DNA of 64,000 bases from Desulfuromonadales bacterium (GTDB lineage: Bacteria; Desulfobacterota; Desulfuromonadia; Geobacterales; Pseudopelobacteraceae). Position numbers and translations under genes: made by a program. The stretch lies in contig DUZX01000010.1 of NCBI GenBank assembly GCA_013349325.1, positions 37,027 to 101,026 of the forward strand, given 5' to 3'. This document shows, piece by piece, positions 40,627-49,763 of the stretch. The stretch's first letter is position 1; every line of letters starts with the position of its first letter. Below the pieces are notes generated by a model. The model had not been told where the DNA came from and made no database searches. It worked only from the letters and a program-made list of their open reading frames with translations.

Positions 40627-42149
40627 TCTACCAGCAACAGGCCGAAATACTGCACAAAATCATCTCTGTTACGCAGCGGAGCGACCGGAATGCCGCACTG
40701 TTCCGCCAGGGCAAAGACATCGCAGCCGCACGACTCCAGTGACGGACGGCGCTTCTCCGGAAAACGGCACTGCTGATCGTCACAGTTTTCGCACCAACAA
40801 CAGGGACCACCGCTGAAGATCAGTGCTTTTTTGAAACCGGCCAGAAATGCTTCCCGTTCCAGATCAAGCAGATTCTGCTGAAAGTCGCGCAGCGGCGGCT
40901 GACCGGCCACCAGCAGCGCGCGGGAATATGATCCCAGCAGCTCCTTGAAGCCGGCCTGGTCCATGGAGTGCGGAGGACAACTCCAACGTTTGCCGTATAG
41001 CGGACAGCCGTAGGCACATTTAGCGCGCACCCAGGCTTCACAGCGGATGGAGGATGGATCAAGTTCGACGGCGGCGAAGAAGCCGTGATTGATGGCGTAG
41101 TTTTGAAGAGCACGCAGTGATGTTGGTGCTTGATAGGGGTGTGTACGGGTGGCGATCATGGCCAGCGAGCGGGATGGAAGTTCGATGATTGCGGAATGAA
41201 TGAATCCGGCACTCTGCAGCAGATCAGCGGTCTCGGAGGTGGTATAACAGCGTCCGTTCCAGGTGTTAGCCAGCATATGCAGGTCGTAGAGTGCCCCGAA
41301 ACTGTTGGCATCCCGGAAAAAATCATGCACGACCAGCAGTCCGTCCCGCTTCAGCAATTCCGCAGTCTGCAGCAGCAGTTCAGCATTTTCCAGCGGGCCG
41401 TAGCAGTGGCAGAGATTCGAGAACAGCAGCAGGTCGGCGCTGCCGCGATGGTTCGCGACGAGTTCGGCCAGCTCCTGCTGATTAAGGATATTGCAGGGGT
41501 GGATCTTCAGATTCTGAGGGGTGGGCTGAGGCGCCATCCCGTCACAGACATCCGGCAGGTCGCAGGCCAGCGCCTGCCATTGCGGGTGGCGCTGCAAAAA
41601 CTCGCGCAGATAGCTGCCGTTTCCGGCACCGATATCAATGATGAGACCCTGCTCCGGCAGCAGCGTGACGGCATCCCACAACTCGCGGCAACGGACCTGC
41701 GCCGCCTCCGCCATGGCCTGTTGGTAGAGCTGCAGTTGTTTGCGGTAGTCATCCTCCGATTTCTCACGAATCAGCGCGCCCTGTCCCTGCTGCAGGACGC
41801 TCCCCAGCTGGCGCCATGTCTCGATCAAGGTCGGTTCAAACTCCAGCACATGCCGCTGGCTGGTGGCGCTGGTCCGGCTCAGAAAGCTGCGGCTGAAGCG
41901 TGACAGGTACAGCTGATTGTCATACTGCTCCAGCAGGCCGACGTTCAGCAGCAGTTCAATAAAGCGCCGCCCCTCCTCAGGTTGCAGTGCGGTCGCCTGC
42001 AGCAGCTCATTGCAGCTGCATTCCCGCTCCTCCAACCGGTCGATAACACCCGACCGAACCGCTTCGTTCATAACGCAGAACATGCGGTAGCCACCGACCA
42101 GATCGCAGAAGGTTTTATAGCTGTTGTCGGAGGGGAGGATTCGTGTCAA
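40623..42149 (-). CDS. bzaC: BzaC-like O-methyltransferase fused to a DUF2284 metal-binding domain
   Basis: A 508-residue two-part protein. Residues 1-335 are an O-methyltransferase with winged-helix N-terminus (dimerisation) and SAM motif IIDIGAGNGSYLREF near 173. BzaC-type enzymes methylate the 5-hydroxyl of 5-hydroxybenzimidazole. Residues 340-508 match DUF2284: CAYGCPLYGKRWSCPP and CCWCENCDDQQC plus SCGCD give many cysteines likely to bind an iron-sulfur cluster. Such a fusion is unusual. It overlaps bzaF and bzaD by 4 bases each. The longer ORFs on the opposite strand are shadows. Confidence 0.78.
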   Translation of the reverse strand: MTRILPSDNSYKTFCDLVGGYRMFCVMNEAVRSGVIDRLEERECSCNELLQATALQPEEGRRFIELLLNVGLLEQYDNQLYLSRFSRSFLSRTSATSQRHVLEFEPTLIETWRQLGSVLQQGQGALIREKSEDDYRKQLQLYQQAMAEAAQVRCRELWDAVTLLPEQGLIIDIGAGNGSYLREFLQRHPQWQALACDLPDVCDGMAPQPTPQNLKIHPCNILNQQELAELVANHRGSADLLLFSNLCHCYGPLENAELLLQTAELLKRDGLLVVHDFFRDANSFGALYDLHMLANTWNGRCYTTSETADLLQSAGFIHSAIIELPSRSLAMIATRTHPYQAPTSLRALQNYAINHGFFAAVELDPSSIRCEAWVRAKCAYGCPLYGKRWSCPPHSMDQAGFKELLGSYSRALLVAGQPPLRDFQQNLLDLEREAFLAGFKKALIFSGGPCCWCENCDDQQCRFPEKRRPSLESCGCDVFALAEQCGIPVAPLRNRDDFVQYFGLLLVD

Positions 42150-43456
42150 ATTTTATCGCCCTTCAAATCTCCGGCAAAGAGCTTACCGGCCCCGCGCGAG
42201 GCGCAAAAATCTCCGCACATGGTGCAGGTATCTTCATCTTCAGGAGTTCTGCTGGCACGGATGGCACGGGCATCTTCGGGGTAGAGCGCCAGTTCGAATT
42301 GCCGCTCCCATTTCAGATCGCGGCGGGCCTTGGACATCTCTTTGTCGCGCAGACGCCCTTTCTCGGGATATTTGTTCATATCGCCAATGTAGGCTGCGAT
42401 TTTGGCCGCCTTGACCCCCATGCGGACATCATCTTCATTAGGAAGTGCCAGATGCTCGGCCGGTGTGATGTAGCAGATCAGGTCAGCACCGAAGCGGCTG
42501 GATTGGGCCGCGCCGATAGCAGCGGTAATGTGGTCGAAGCCGGGGGCGACATCGGTGGCGATCGGACCGAGCATATAGTAGGGGGCGCCGCCGCTCATGC
42601 GTTTCTGCAGCTGGATGTTCCCCTCGATCTCGTCCAGCGGCACATGTCCCGGCCCTTCCACCAGCATCTGGCAGCCCATGTCGCGACCAAGTTCGGCCAG
42701 TTCGCAGTTGAAGAGCAGCTCCTGAATCTGGGCCCGATCGGAAGAGTCGTGGATGGCGCCGGCCCGCAGTCCATTGCCGAGCGAGAGCACGGTATCGTAC
42801 TTTTTGAGAATGCCGACCACGCGGTCAAAGTGTTCGTAGAGCGGGTTTTCACGGTTGTTGGCCATCATCCAGGCTACCATCGAGACACCACCTTTACTGA
42901 CCAGGCCACCATAACGGTAGCCCTGTTTGCGCAGGCGCTCGATGGTGCAGAGGTTAATGCCGCAGTGTACCGCCATAAAAGCCATGCCGTCGGCGCACTG
43001 CCGCTCAATGATGTCAAAGAGCATCTCTTCGTCGAGTTTGTTGGGATCGCCGTATTTACGGGCTGCCTCACAGAAAGCCTGATAGAGTGGCACATTGCCG
43101 ACCGGCAGATCAACTGCGGCGATGACTTCACGCCGCACCCGGTCCAGGTCGCCGCCGACCGACAACTCCATCAGCGTGTCTGCGCCCGATTCCTGAGCCG
43201 CCAGCGCTTTATTAATCTCGGCCTGGTAATCGATGATATCGGAGGAGGTGCCGATCGAGGCGTTCACCTTGGTGGAGAGCCCTTTGCCGATGCCGGCAAT
43301 GCGCGTCGGTTTACGGTTGTGGTTCCAGGGGATGACGATTTTCCCCTCGGCGGTCATCTGCAGGACGTACTCGTTACTGAGCTCTTCTTTGGTCGCGACG
43401 GCGGCCATCTGGGGGGTCAGGATGCCCTGGCGGGCGGATTCAATCTGGGTGAGCAT
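42146..43456 (-). CDS. bzaF: 5-hydroxybenzimidazole synthase BzaF (ThiC paralogue)
   Basis: A 436-residue radical SAM enzyme of the ThiC family. It converts aminoimidazole ribotide to 5-hydroxybenzimidazole, the first step of oxygen-free lower-ligand synthesis. Family blocks are KVNASIGTSSD, LMELSVGGDLD, FMAVHCGINL, EGPGHVPLDE and GPIATDVAPGFDHI. The C-terminal cluster motif reads CTMCGDFCA, which is CxxCxxxC, one residue shorter than the CxxCxxxxC of ThiC. Placement among cobU, cobT, cobS and bzaC, and not thi genes, decides for BzaF over ThiC. The 445-residue plus-strand ORF 42143..43480 is its antisense shadow. Confidence 0.88.
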   Translation of the reverse strand: MLTQIESARQGILTPQMAAVATKEELSNEYVLQMTAEGKIVIPWNHNRKPTRIAGIGKGLSTKVNASIGTSSDIIDYQAEINKALAAQESGADTLMELSVGGDLDRVRREVIAAVDLPVGNVPLYQAFCEAARKYGDPNKLDEEMLFDIIERQCADGMAFMAVHCGINLCTIERLRKQGYRYGGLVSKGGVSMVAWMMANNRENPLYEHFDRVVGILKKYDTVLSLGNGLRAGAIHDSSDRAQIQELLFNCELAELGRDMGCQMLVEGPGHVPLDEIEGNIQLQKRMSGGAPYYMLGPIATDVAPGFDHITAAIGAAQSSRFGADLICYITPAEHLALPNEDDVRMGVKAAKIAAYIGDMNKYPEKGRLRDKEMSKARRDLKWERQFELALYPEDARAIRASRTPEDEDTCTMCGDFCASRGAGKLFAGDLKGDKI

Positions 43457-43474
43457 GTGAGTGGTTTCCTTGTG

Positions 43475-44224
43475 TTATGAGAAAGTGAGCTGCGTTGCTA
43501 TCGAGATACCTGTCAGGGCCAGAATTTCATTCAGTTCGTTCATACAACCGAGTGTATCGCCGGTTATGCCTCCCAAGCGGTGTTGAAAAAAGAGCCGACC
43601 GGCAGCGGTCAGCAGACAGACTGTTGTCAGGACGATGATGCCGTCTGCACCGAGCAGAAAAAAGCTGGCCGTAGCGGTTGTGCATAAAGAAAACGCCAGT
43701 CCAGAGGTGCTGGTCCCCTGCACGAAAATAATTCCAAGGCCATCCTGGCGGGCATGGCGGGCTCTGGTCATCATCAGCACCTGCCCGAAGCGGGCCAGAG
43801 CCGGGAAGAGCAGCAGCGCCTGCCATTTGAAATCAATCGGTAGTGCCACAAGCGCCTGCCACTTCAGCAGCAATCCCAGTACCAGCCCGACCGCGCCGAT
43901 GGCCCCCACCTGTGAATCTTTCATGACCGCCAGAAAACGCTCGCGTCCGCCACGGGCCGCCAGGCCGTCACAGACATCAGCCAGGCCATCCAGATGCAGA
44001 CCGCCGGTCACAGCCGCCAGGGCGGTAACCAGCAGGGCGTCGCAGAGCGGTCGCGCCAGCCAGGGAGCCAGCAACCAGTTCAGCCCGGCCAGCAGAGCCC
44101 CGATCGTCAGGCCGACCAGCGGAAAGAGTGCCGTCGAGCGCCCCAGATCATCCTTCTGACAGCGGGTGTCGAAGGGGAGCGGGATGATCGTCAAAAATTG
44201 CAGGGCTATCAGATAGAGGCGCAT
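43475..44224 (-). CDS. cobS: Adenosylcobinamide-GDP ribazoletransferase CobS
   Basis: A 249-residue membrane enzyme that joins alpha-ribazole (phosphate) to adenosylcobinamide-GDP. Family signatures are LQFLTIIPLPF at the N-terminus and GGLHLDGLADVCDGLAARGGRERFLAVMKDSQVGAIG, which holds the acidic substrate-binding motif. Several hydrophobic helices follow. The start MRLYLIA at 44224 avoids overlap with cobT; the track start at 44257 overlaps it. Confidence 0.93.
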   Translation of the reverse strand: MRLYLIALQFLTIIPLPFDTRCQKDDLGRSTALFPLVGLTIGALLAGLNWLLAPWLARPLCDALLVTALAAVTGGLHLDGLADVCDGLAARGGRERFLAVMKDSQVGAIGAVGLVLGLLLKWQALVALPIDFKWQALLLFPALARFGQVLMMTRARHARQDGLGIIFVQGTSTSGLAFSLCTTATASFFLLGADGIIVLTTVCLLTAAGRLFFQHRLGGITGDTLGCMNELNEILALTGISIATQLTFS

Positions 44225-44231
44225 GACACGA

Positions 44232-45281
44232 TCAGTGCGAAACCCCGGCTTGTTCAAAGGTTGCCATCTCTTTCAGCACCTTTATGCCGGCTTCGATCAG
44301 CGTCATGGCCAGTGCCGCACCGGTTCCCTCGCCGAGACGCAGATGCAGATCGAGAATCGGCTCCAGGCCGATCCGCTCCAGCATAACGTGGTGTCCGACT
44401 TCCACCGACTGATGGGCGGCGAAGATGTAGTCGCGCACGTTGGGATGCAGTTCGCTGGCGATCAGGGCACCGGCGGTGGAGATAAAGCCGTCGATGACCA
44501 CCGGAATCGAATTGGCGGCGCACCCCAGTACCAGTCCGGCTATGGCGGCGATTTCAAAGCCGCCGACCTTGGCCAGCACATCCAGAGGGTCGCCTGGATC
44601 AGGTTTGTTGAGCTCCAACCCTTTCGTGATGACGCGAATCTTGTTTACGAGTGAAGCATCCGAAATTCCGGTGCCGCGATGGGTGACTTCCGTCACGGTT
44701 TTACCGGCGATGGCCGCAATGATGGCCGATGACGGCGAGGTGTTGCCGATCCCCATCTCGCCGGTTCCGATCAGTCCCACCCCTTCCACTTTGCAGTGGT
44801 TGGCCAGTTCGATACCGACCTGCAGGGCGGCCAGGGTTTCATCAGCGGTCATGGCCGGCTTAGCGGTGAAGTTCTGTGTGCCGTAGGCGATTTTGCGATT
44901 GATCAAGCCGGGCGCATCCTTGAAATCAAAATCAACGCCGACATCAACGACACGTACTTCTGCGCCGGCATGGCGGGCCAGCACGTTGACCCCGGCGCCG
45001 CCGGCCAGGAAGTTGAGCACCATCTGGGTGGTGACTTCACGCGGATAGAGTGAAACACCCTCTTCGGTGATGCCGTGGTCGCCGGCGAAGGTGTAAATTA
45101 CCTTTTTGGAAATATCCGGATCGACGCTACCACTGATGGCTGCAACACGACAGGCAAATTCCTCCAGCCGCCCCAGCGATCCGGGCGGCTTGGTTTTGTT
45201 GTCCAGTCTGTTTTGTGTCTGCTGCAGCAGTTCCGGGTTAACCGGCTTGATCCGCGCCAGCGTATCCTTGAGGATGTCCAT
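44232..45281 (-). CDS. cobT: Nicotinate-nucleotide-dimethylbenzimidazole phosphoribosyltransferase CobT
   Basis: A 349-residue CobT, which transfers phosphoribose from nicotinate mononucleotide to the lower-ligand base. Motifs: [14 protein letters not shown] near 30, TFAGDHGI near 67, [16 protein letters not shown] near 172 and the catalytic glutamate in [15 protein letters not shown] near 316. Length and order match the family. The base would be the benzimidazole made by BzaF/C/D. Confidence 0.95.
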   Translation of the reverse strand: MDILKDTLARIKPVNPELLQQTQNRLDNKTKPPGSLGRLEEFACRVAAISGSVDPDISKKVIYTFAGDHGITEEGVSLYPREVTTQMVLNFLAGGAGVNVLARHAGAEVRVVDVGVDFDFKDAPGLINRKIAYGTQNFTAKPAMTADETLAALQVGIELANHCKVEGVGLIGTGEMGIGNTSPSSAIIAAIAGKTVTEVTHRGTGISDASLVNKIRVITKGLELNKPDPGDPLDVLAKVGGFEIAAIAGLVLGCAANSIPVVIDGFISTAGALIASELHPNVRDYIFAAHQSVEVGHHVMLERIGLEPILDLHLRLGEGTGAALAMTLIEAGIKVLKEMATFEQAGVSH

Positions 45282-45300
45282 AAAATGCTCCCTTCGCGAC

Positions 45301-45834
45301 TTATTTTAACTGTAATGGAATCCCGCTGATGACAACATGTACTTCATCCGCCAGGGCCGCCAGAAACTGGTTGGTTCTGCCGGCGATGTCGCGAAACTGC
45401 CGTGCCAGCTTATTCTCCGGCACAATCCCCATGCCGACCTCGTTACTGACCAGAATTACCGGCGTCACCATTCGCTGCAGGGTACTCTCCAAAGCCTGCA
45501 GATCCGCGTCAATCGGCGCTTCGCACGGTTTTGCAGAATCTTCATAGAAGAACATCAGATTCGAAAGCCAGAGTGTCACGCAATCGACCAGAATAACCTG
45601 ATGCCGGCCATCACAGCCAGCCAGCGCCGCTGCCAGACGGATCGGTTCCTCGGTGGTGTGCCATTCAGCGCCGCGACGCTGTTGATGCTGTTTGACGCGC
45701 TCTTCCATCTCGCCGTCCAGCGCCCGGGCGGTTGCCAGATAGCCGAGGTTCTCACCAAATTCAGCGGCCCGATTCTCGGCAAAGCTGCTTTTGCCGCTGC
45801 GCGCTCCGCCGGTAACAAAAATGATCTGTGCCAT
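45301..45834 (-). CDS. cobU: Adenosylcobinamide kinase/guanylyltransferase CobU
   Basis: A 177-residue bifunctional enzyme that phosphorylates adenosylcobinamide and adds GMP. The P-loop is [12 protein letters not shown] at residue 8; the guanylylated histidine region is [15 protein letters not shown] near 50; [11 protein letters not shown] and [21 protein letters not shown] follow. The start MAQIIF at 45834 is favoured over METRM at 45846. It is the first gene behind the cobalamin riboswitch. Confidence 0.93.
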   Translation of the reverse strand: MAQIIFVTGGARSGKSSFAENRAAEFGENLGYLATARALDGEMEERVKQHQQRRGAEWHTTEEPIRLAAALAGCDGRHQVILVDCVTLWLSNLMFFYEDSAKPCEAPIDADLQALESTLQRMVTPVILVSNEVGMGIVPENKLARQFRDIAGRTNQFLAALADEVHVVISGIPLQLK

Positions 45835-45846
45835 ACGCGTCTCCAC

Positions 45847-45883
45847 ACAAAAAAGCCCCGGTCCAAAAAAGGGGACAGGGGCT
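45847..45883 (-). terminator. Expression-platform terminator of the cobalamin riboswitch
   Basis: On the minus strand AGCCCCTGTCC pairs with GGACCGGGGCT around a T-rich loop and is followed by TTTTTTG. It lies between the aptamer and the cobU start codon, the expected place for a terminator formed when cobamide binds. Confidence 0.8.
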
Positions 45884-45956
45884 CGAAAACCGGGTAATCA
45901 GATACGATCAGGCTTCGGCCCCTCGTTCCACGGAGGTCCAAAACTAACATCGGCAT

Positions 45957-46115
45957 GGCAGGTTTCCTGGCTTCAGGGTCATCTTACTAACCGCGCCTTC
46001 CCGGAAAAAATCCAGTGGTATATCGCGGTGTTCATCGCCTGTTTACAGTTGCGGGACAGCGAGGGAGTCACACCCTCTTCCCTTTTACCCGTGCATTGCG
46101 AGGCACGGCACCATA
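45957..46115 (-). ncRNA. Cobalamin riboswitch aptamer
   Basis: The minus strand contains the hallmark segments in order: a first stem with GGGTAAAAGGGAA, GGTGTGACTCC, the core GCTGTCCCGCAACTGTAA, CCACTGG, GGGAAGGCGCGGTTAGTAAGATGACC and the B12 box GAAGCCAGGAAACCTGCC. It precedes cobU, so the cobU-cobT-cobS-bza operon is turned off when cobamide is plentiful. Confidence 0.95.
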
Positions 46116-46217
46116 TCGGTCTGGTGAAACAATTGTGGTGAAGTTTGTAGCAGACAGGGGTGCTGAAAGTCAAAAAGAAAGTAATCCGCCGCGAAGATAA
46201 TTATCCGTACGATGGAA

Positions 46218-47191
46218 CTAAAGTGCTTTGAATATACTGGTTGATTTTGCTGCAACTCCGATAAATGTACCGTTTGAAGCGAGGTCATTGGCTTCACAGT
46301 CGGAGTTAACCTTACTCTCGGCTTTCCATTTCGACATATCCCATACAATCAGCTTGCAGGAGTTCCCCGAATCCTGCTTGACGGGGATGCCAAATGCAAA
46401 TGTGACGCTGGTTCTGCTGTCAACGCTTATCATCTTTCCACCTGCAAAGGTAATCCCCCTGACCGAACCACCATGGTCATTGAGGATATGGAGCTGTTCT
46501 CCACTCGACGCGTCCCAGGCTATGACAAGATTATCCTGGCCGGCTGAAATAATTTTCTTGCCATCTGGAGTAAACGAAACGCTCATAATGTTATTCGTAT
46601 GACCTCTCAGTATTGATAAAACCTTGCCGGTGGCAAGATCCCATATGATCACAGAATTATCATGTGATCCACTGGCCACTTTCGTCCCGTCAGGAGAAAA
46701 TGCAACACAACGCACATCCTCTTTGTGCCCCTTCAATTTTTTTACCCTTTCGCCTTCTTGATTGTACAGTGCCAAAACCTTGTCTTCTGCAGCTATTGCA
46801 ATCGAAAGACCGTCCGGGGAAACCGATATGTTGCGAACATTGCCATAGGCTTTAAACTTCAATTTCTGCACTCCGCTCGCAACATCCACGCAATAACACG
46901 TTTGTCGCTATCACCGGTATACAGCGTTTTAGCATCAGGTGAAAATGCAGCGGCCCATACGGTTTCACTATGACCCGTAAGGTGCTTCAGTTGCCGAAAT
47001 GTTTTAGCATCCCAGATGATAACCGTCTTGTCGGCGCTTCCCGTGGCCATGAATGAACCATCGCCGGAAAATGCGATCGCAGTTTGATCCTCCTCATGCC
47101 CCATCAGCACCTTAACCTTCTCAATGGATTTGGCCAGAGCGGCAAAGGCGAAAAAGTGAACTGACAAAATAAGAGCTATAAGCAAACGCAT
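46218..47191 (-). pseudogene. Secreted WD40-repeat protein, interrupted by a frameshift
   Basis: Two frames join at about 46885: the first gives a signal peptide (MRLLIALILSVHFFAFAALA) and two WD40 blades up to SDKRVIAW; the second goes on with DVASGVQKLKF and four more blades (SPDGTKVASGSHDNSVIIWDLATG and similar). The site reads GCGTGGATG, where GCGTGGGATG would restore the frame, so one G is missing from a G-run. It could be a true mutation or a sequence error. Such beta-propellers serve as protein-binding platforms; the partner is unknown. Confidence 0.8.
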
Positions 47192-47474
47192 ATTTGAATA
47201 CTCCTTTTGAGCATGTGTGGAGAAACAATCACAGGTGTGTTCTGTAGCAGAGAGCCGGAAAGAAAGTTAAAACCATTCTGTTGAGATGGAGACATGATGA
47301 CTGAAATTCTGAGAAGTATATGATTTTAATTCAGATTGAATATAAATGCATAATTAATTAATTTACTTGTTCATTAGAGATCTTTTGTGTATAGTCCCAC
47401 ATCTTTTGGTAGCACATGAAAAGACTCCGACTGACATCAAGGCGGAGATTCAGAGGGAACAAGGAGAGCATGAA
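47192..47474. other. Intergenic promoter region between WD40 gene and lipoprotein operon
   Basis: About 280 AT-rich bases between divergent genes. No hairpin or clear -35/-10 pair stands out. The track start of the next ORF (47367) lies here but has no ribosome site; the AAGGAGA at 47460 belongs to the ATG at 47475. Confidence 0.4.
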
Positions 47475-48392
47475 ATGAAAATGTGGTTATTGAGAGGAAC
47501 GCTGGTTGTTGCTGTATTAGGTTTGGCTGGGTGTGGTGGCGGCGGAGGTGGTGGAGGTTCCGATATTAGTGCAAGCTATAAGGGTAGTACCTCTCAGGCA
47601 ACTGTGACGACAAGCAACGCAAAGGCAGTATCAGTTGATGCTGTACAGGGTGTCCAGAATATTGCAACGGCGGGTGTACTTGGTAAACAGGTTGATAATA
47701 CATCAGAAGCGACTCCACAAATACAATCAATAGCCAAAGTTCTCGAAGAAAGTGTAGTCAATATTGCCACGAAGAACGTTGCAAAAACTGTTGCAGTAAC
47801 TGTACAAGACACAATTTATGGCTATAGTGGTTCCGCAAGTTTCACTATTAATGGTAATGACTCATCGGGCGCTTTTTCAGGGACGATAACGTTTAGTTCA
47901 TACGTAGAGTCTTTATCTGCTCCGGTAATATCAGGTGCTGTAACATTCAGTGGGGCAGCAAACACTTCAACAGGCACTATTACAAGTATCAATATGTCAC
48001 TTTCCAATTTACGAGGTGTAATTGGTTCACAGCCCTATACTCTCAACGGGAGCATTGCTATAAGCAGCGGCTCTTCTTCTAAAACGCTGAATATTTCAGT
48101 GGTACGTACTGAAGACACAAATAGCAGAACATATTGGGCAAAGGATTTCAGTTTTGTTCTTACCGGTAACAGAATGTCCGTAAGTGGTACGTACTACGAC
48201 CATGTGAACGGTTATGTTGCAGTAACAACGCTTACTCCTCTAACCGTTTCAACATATTCGAGCACTCCAACGTCAGGACAACTCCTGTTTACCGGCAGCA
48301 ACGGATCAAAAGCTCGACTGACTTATACCTATACTGGATACACGTTAGAAATCGATGCAAGCGGTAATAACACATATGTTGTGGTTCCATAA
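47475..48392 (+). CDS. Glycine-rich lipoprotein of unknown function
   Basis: About 305 residues. The signal peptide ends in the lipobox LAGC, followed by a run of eight glycines, a flexible tether typical of surface or periplasmic lipoproteins. The body is Ser/Thr-rich and beta-strand-like (GSASFTINGNDSSGAFSGTI, AVTFSGAANTSTGTI), with no recognised domain. AAGGAGA precedes the ATG. It is the first gene of a same-strand run of five lipoprotein genes, with a lower GC content than the flanks. Confidence 0.8.
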   Translation: MKMWLLRGTLVVAVLGLAGCGGGGGGGGSDISASYKGSTSQATVTTSNAKAVSVDAVQGVQNIATAGVLGKQVDNTSEATPQIQSIAKVLEESVVNIATKNVAKTVAVTVQDTIYGYSGSASFTINGNDSSGAFSGTITFSSYVESLSAPVISGAVTFSGAANTSTGTITSINMSLSNLRGVIGSQPYTLNGSIAISSGSSSKTLNISVVRTEDTNSRTYWAKDFSFVLTGNRMSVSGTYYDHVNGYVAVTTLTPLTVSTYSSTPTSGQLLFTGSNGSKARLTYTYTGYTLEIDASGNNTYVVVP

Positions 48393-48492
48393 AGATGTAA
48401 GTAAATGGACGTCGGTAGTCCTTACTTTGTTAAGAATGTTCAAAATATCATATGCTTGCCCTGCCAGCAGTGTTTTAAACGGAGGAGGTAAA

Positions 48493-49458
48493 ATGTTTAG
48501 TAATCTTAATATTATGTTATGGATTGCACTGTTTTTACTCACGGGGTGCGCCACGGTTTCAACACCTCCTGAACAAGTTGAATCTCCGGTTAGTAAAGTT
48601 CAACAGATTAAAGCACAGGCCGTTGTGCAGCGACCTACTACAAAACTGTACAAGCGTAAAGTTGCGATTGCCAGATTTAGTAACGAGTCTAACTATGGTC
48701 GTTCCTTGATGACAGACCAAGATTATGATCGGATTGGTAAACAGGCATCTGACATGCTTGCTGCAAAATTGATTAAGTCTAATAAATTTGTAGTTTTTGA
48801 ACGTACGGATATCTCTAAAATTCAACGAGAACAGTCAATAAGTGGAGATGCTAAGTTGGTTGGTGTCGACGCACTGATTATTGGTTCCGTTACAGAGTTT
48901 GGACGGTCAGTTGGAGGAAAATCAGGCTTTTTGTCCAGTACTAAAGTGCAAACGGCTAGAGCAAAAGTTGAAGCTAGATTGGTTGATGTCAGGACTGGAC
49001 AAGCTTTCTATTCTGCCTCAGGTACAGGTGAAGCGAATACTGAAACTGGAGAAATAGCGGGATTTGGAAGTCGTGCAGAATATGATGCGACCCTTAATGA
49101 TCGAGCAATATCTGCTGCTATTTCTGACATGCTTGATAAATTAGTGTCAACCTTAGATGAGCGAAAATGGAAAACGGATGTGCTGGAAATACAGGACGGA
49201 AATATTTTTATTAGCGGTGGTCAAAAACAAGGACTGAAAGTTGGAGATGTATTGCAAATCATGGAGCAAGGGGCAGTTGTCAAAAGTAAACAGTCCGGAT
49301 TCGAAATGCACCTTCCAGCCAAAAAAATAGCTGAAATCCGCATTGCTTCATTTTTTGGTGATAATGAGAATAATGAGGGTTCCATTTGTGAAGTTATTAA
49401 TGGAACTACAACGGCTTTAAAGGCAGATAAAATTTTCGTTGAAGAGGTAAGAAAATGA
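48493..49458 (+). CDS. CsgG-family lipoprotein
   Basis: A 321-residue lipoprotein (lipobox LTGC at residue 19). The CsgG domain is clear: KRKVAIARFSNES near 55, SDMLAAKLIKSNKFVVFERTDISKIQREQ near 90, GVDALIIGSVTEFG near 125 and VDVRTGQAFYSASGTGEA near 170. A C-terminal part with KQGLKVGDVLQIM follows. CsgG of curli systems forms an outer-membrane secretion pore; related proteins sit with DUF4810 and GNA1162 lipoproteins, as here. No curli subunit gene is near. Confidence 0.9.
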   Translation: MFSNLNIMLWIALFLLTGCATVSTPPEQVESPVSKVQQIKAQAVVQRPTTKLYKRKVAIARFSNESNYGRSLMTDQDYDRIGKQASDMLAAKLIKSNKFVVFERTDISKIQREQSISGDAKLVGVDALIIGSVTEFGRSVGGKSGFLSSTKVQTARAKVEARLVDVRTGQAFYSASGTGEANTETGEIAGFGSRAEYDATLNDRAISAAISDMLDKLVSTLDERKWKTDVLEIQDGNIFISGGQKQGLKVGDVLQIMEQGAVVKSKQSGFEMHLPAKKIAEIRIASFFGDNENNEGSICEVINGTTTALKADKIFVEEVRK

Positions 49459-49751
49459 AAAAATATTATTTTTTAATATTTCTATTATTTATCTTTGGCT
49501 GCTCAATGCCTTCCACCTCAGTAATGTCAGTTGATGCACGCCCGAGTTTAGCTATTAAAGGAGCTTCTGCAACAGCTGACTTACTAATTGATGGACTCAA
49601 TGTGGGTAAGGCCGCTGTATATAGTGGCGACACAAAGACGTTGACCATCGAACCAGGTACGCATCGTGTGACAATTTCTGATAACGGACAAGTTGTATAT
49701 GAACAGAATATTTTTGTGGAAAGTGAATTGAAAACTATAACGGTTCGATGA
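49455..49751 (+). CDS. Small PEGA-like lipoprotein
   Basis: A 98-residue lipoprotein (lipobox IFGC). The mature part, with DLLIDGLNVGKAAVYSGDTKTLTIEPGTHRVTI, looks like a PEGA domain, a beta-sandwich found in surface proteins. It overlaps the CsgG gene by 4 bases, so coupled expression is expected. Confidence 0.78.
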   Translation: MKKYYFLIFLLFIFGCSMPSTSVMSVDARPSLAIKGASATADLLIDGLNVGKAAVYSGDTKTLTIEPGTHRVTISDNGQVVYEQNIFVESELKTITVR

Positions 49752-49763
49752 CAGGAGATTTTA

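Noticed and set aside
40339-41903. Plus-strand ORFs of 145 and 257 residues within the bza genes
   Set aside because: Shadows of bzaC and bzaD; overlap complete and no ribosome sites.
42146-43456. Annotation as thiamine ThiC
   Set aside because: No thi genes or TPP riboswitch nearby; it lies inside a cobalamin-riboswitch operon with cobT, cobS, bzaC and bzaD, and the cluster motif spacing differs.
42143-43480. Long 445-residue plus-strand ORF
   Set aside because: It is exactly antisense to bzaF, whose protein matches the ThiC family from end to end; long antisense frames are common in GC-rich genes.
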